Part shown: positions 5,286-6,143 of the stretch, piece after piece | Position numbering within the stretch: the stretch's first letter is position 1 | Layout: each line of letters begins with the position of its first letter | Assembly: GCA_007122745.1 (NCBI GenBank) | Contig: SKTA01000031.1 | Coordinates: forward strand, 1 to 6,143 | Length of the DNA stretch: 6,143 bases | Origin: Bacteroidales bacterium | GTDB taxonomy: Bacteria > Bacteroidota > Bacteroidia > Bacteroidales > UBA7960 | Reading direction: 5' to 3' | Position numbers and translations under genes: made by a program | The notes under the pieces: model-generated | What the model was told of the DNA's origin: nothing | What the model saw: only the letters and a program-made list of their open reading frames with translations | Databases searched by the model: none

Positions 5286-6143
5286 ATGAACGAATCTTTG
5301 ATTACTCAAATACAAAAAATAAGTGCCCTTTCAAACAGCATGCACGGCAAAGACTTTTTGCTTACCTGGGAAAAAAGCATGAAGGAACTTGAACTTACCC
5401 TGGATGTTGCATTGCTTTTAAAGGAGATGCGTTCAGGGAACATTTCCACAAGGGTGTTTGACTCCGGTTTGGCGGTGTCAAACTTTCGTGACAAATCGAC
5501 CCGGACAAGGTTTTCCTATGCTTCGGCGGCGAATCTGCTGGGATTGAGTGTACAGGATCTGGATGAGGAGAAATCGCAAATATCACACGGCGAAACGGTT
5601 CGTGAAACAGCGGCGATGATCTCTTTTCTTACCGATTTCATAGGGATCCGGGATGACATGTACCTCGGAGAAGGTAATAAATATATGCGTGAAGTGGCTG
5701 ATTCCCTTGATGAAAGCTTTAAAGCCGGGATTCTGCCTGTTCGTCCCGGTATCGTGAACTTGCAATGCGACATGGACCATCCGACCCAGTCGATGGCAGA
5801 CTTGCTCCATTTACAGCAGGAGTATGGCTCGTTGGATGCTTTGCGCGGAAAGAAAATCGTGATGAGCTGGGCGTACTCCCCAAGCTATGGTAAGCCGCTT
5901 TCAGTTCCCCAGGGGATCATCACCCTGATGACCCGTTTTGGCATGGATGTAACACTGGCACATCCGGAGGGCTATGGCCTGATTCCGGAAATCGTTGATA
6001 TGGCCGGAAAATATGCCAGTGAAAGTGGCGGCAGCTTCGCAGTCAGTAACTCCATGGAAGACGCCATGCAGGATGCCCACATTGTGTATCCCAAAAGCTG
6101 GGCACCATATCATATCATGAAAGAGCGGACCCGCCTTCTGAAA
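5286..6143 (+). CDS. ygeW: YgeW, knotted carbamoyltransferase-like protein (3' truncated by window edge)
   Basis: The reading frame is open for 286 codons to the last base; E. coli YgeW has just under 400 residues, so about 110 are missing beyond the edge. It belongs to the aspartate/ornithine carbamoyltransferase superfamily. The carbamoyl-phosphate loop KSTRTR (70-75) and the HPTQ motif (165-168) are intact, as is the YgeW-like segment SWAYSPSYGKPLSVPQG (194-210). The start ATG at 5286 is chosen because the N terminus then aligns with E. coli YgeW, with KDFLLTWE at 22-29. No Shine-Dalgarno sequence is seen. The family transfers or removes a carbamoyl group on a nitrogen substrate. In anaerobic purine or allantoin breakdown it may act on a ureido or oxamate-like compound, but the reaction is not settled to my knowledge. 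The 38-bp spacing suggests co-transcription with ygeY. Confidence 0.95.
   Translation, partial: MNESLITQIQKISALSNSMHGKDFLLTWEKSMKELELTLDVALLLKEMRSGNISTRVFDSGLAVSNFRDKSTRTRFSYASAANLLGLSVQDLDEEKSQISHGETVRETAAMISFLTDFIGIRDDMYLGEGNKYMREVADSLDESFKAGILPVRPGIVNLQCDMDHPTQSMADLLHLQQEYGSLDALRGKKIVMSWAYSPSYGKPLSVPQGIITLMTRFGMDVTLAHPEGYGLIPEIVDMAGKYASESGGSFAVSNSMEDAMQDAHIVYPKSWAPYHIMKERTRLLK

Noticed and set aside
5168..5392. Plus-strand 74-codon frame bridging ygeY and ygeW
   Set aside because: It overlaps the conserved C terminus of YgeY and N terminus of YgeW in another frame and has a low-complexity start.
5516..6113. Several minus-strand frames of 70-85 codons
   Set aside because: All are antisense to the strongly conserved YgeW coding sequence.

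Overview
The window most likely comes from an anaerobic or facultatively anaerobic member of the Bacteroidota. The pointers are A-rich leaders without Shine-Dalgarno sequences before every gene, a TTTG / 19-bp / AAtaTTTG promoter of the type read by the Bacteroidota primary sigma factor, and a heptad-repeat intergenic block of a kind I recall from Bacteroidota genomes. A tungsten- or molybdenum-dependent oxidoreductase gene and two genes known mainly from anaerobic metabolism fit that lifestyle. I cannot name genus or species.

Layout: all five genes lie on the + strand. Positions 104-832 encode an FkbM-type methyltransferase in a visibly AT-rich stretch. Positions 833-1125 are non-coding. They hold a short hairpin, a 16-bp imperfect inverted repeat (860-939), and two 49-bp blocks of seven heptamers each (961-1009 and 1013-1061), written on opposite strands and separated by 3 bp. 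Positions 1126-1830 encode a short-chain dehydrogenase-like protein without the usual catalytic Tyr. A 171-bp gap follows with a weak dyad. Positions 2002-3891 encode an aldehyde:ferredoxin oxidoreductase (AOR) superfamily enzyme that most resembles archaeal glyceraldehyde-3-phosphate:ferredoxin oxidoreductase (GAPOR). A second 171-bp gap carries a probable terminator and then a good promoter. After it come ygeY (4063-5247, M20-family hydrolase) and ygeW (5286 to the window end, carbamoyltransferase-like, cut off by the edge).

How the genes fit together: ygeY and ygeW are 38 bp apart and are probably the first two genes of an operon continuing to the right. In E. coli their relatives lie in the xdh-yge-ygf locus, linked in the literature to selenium-dependent molybdenum hydroxylases and anaerobic purine (urate) breakdown. 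The GAPOR-like enzyme lies just upstream but is separated by terminator and promoter signals. A shared pathway is therefore only a hypothesis. The methyltransferase and SDR-like genes have no evident functional link to the rest.
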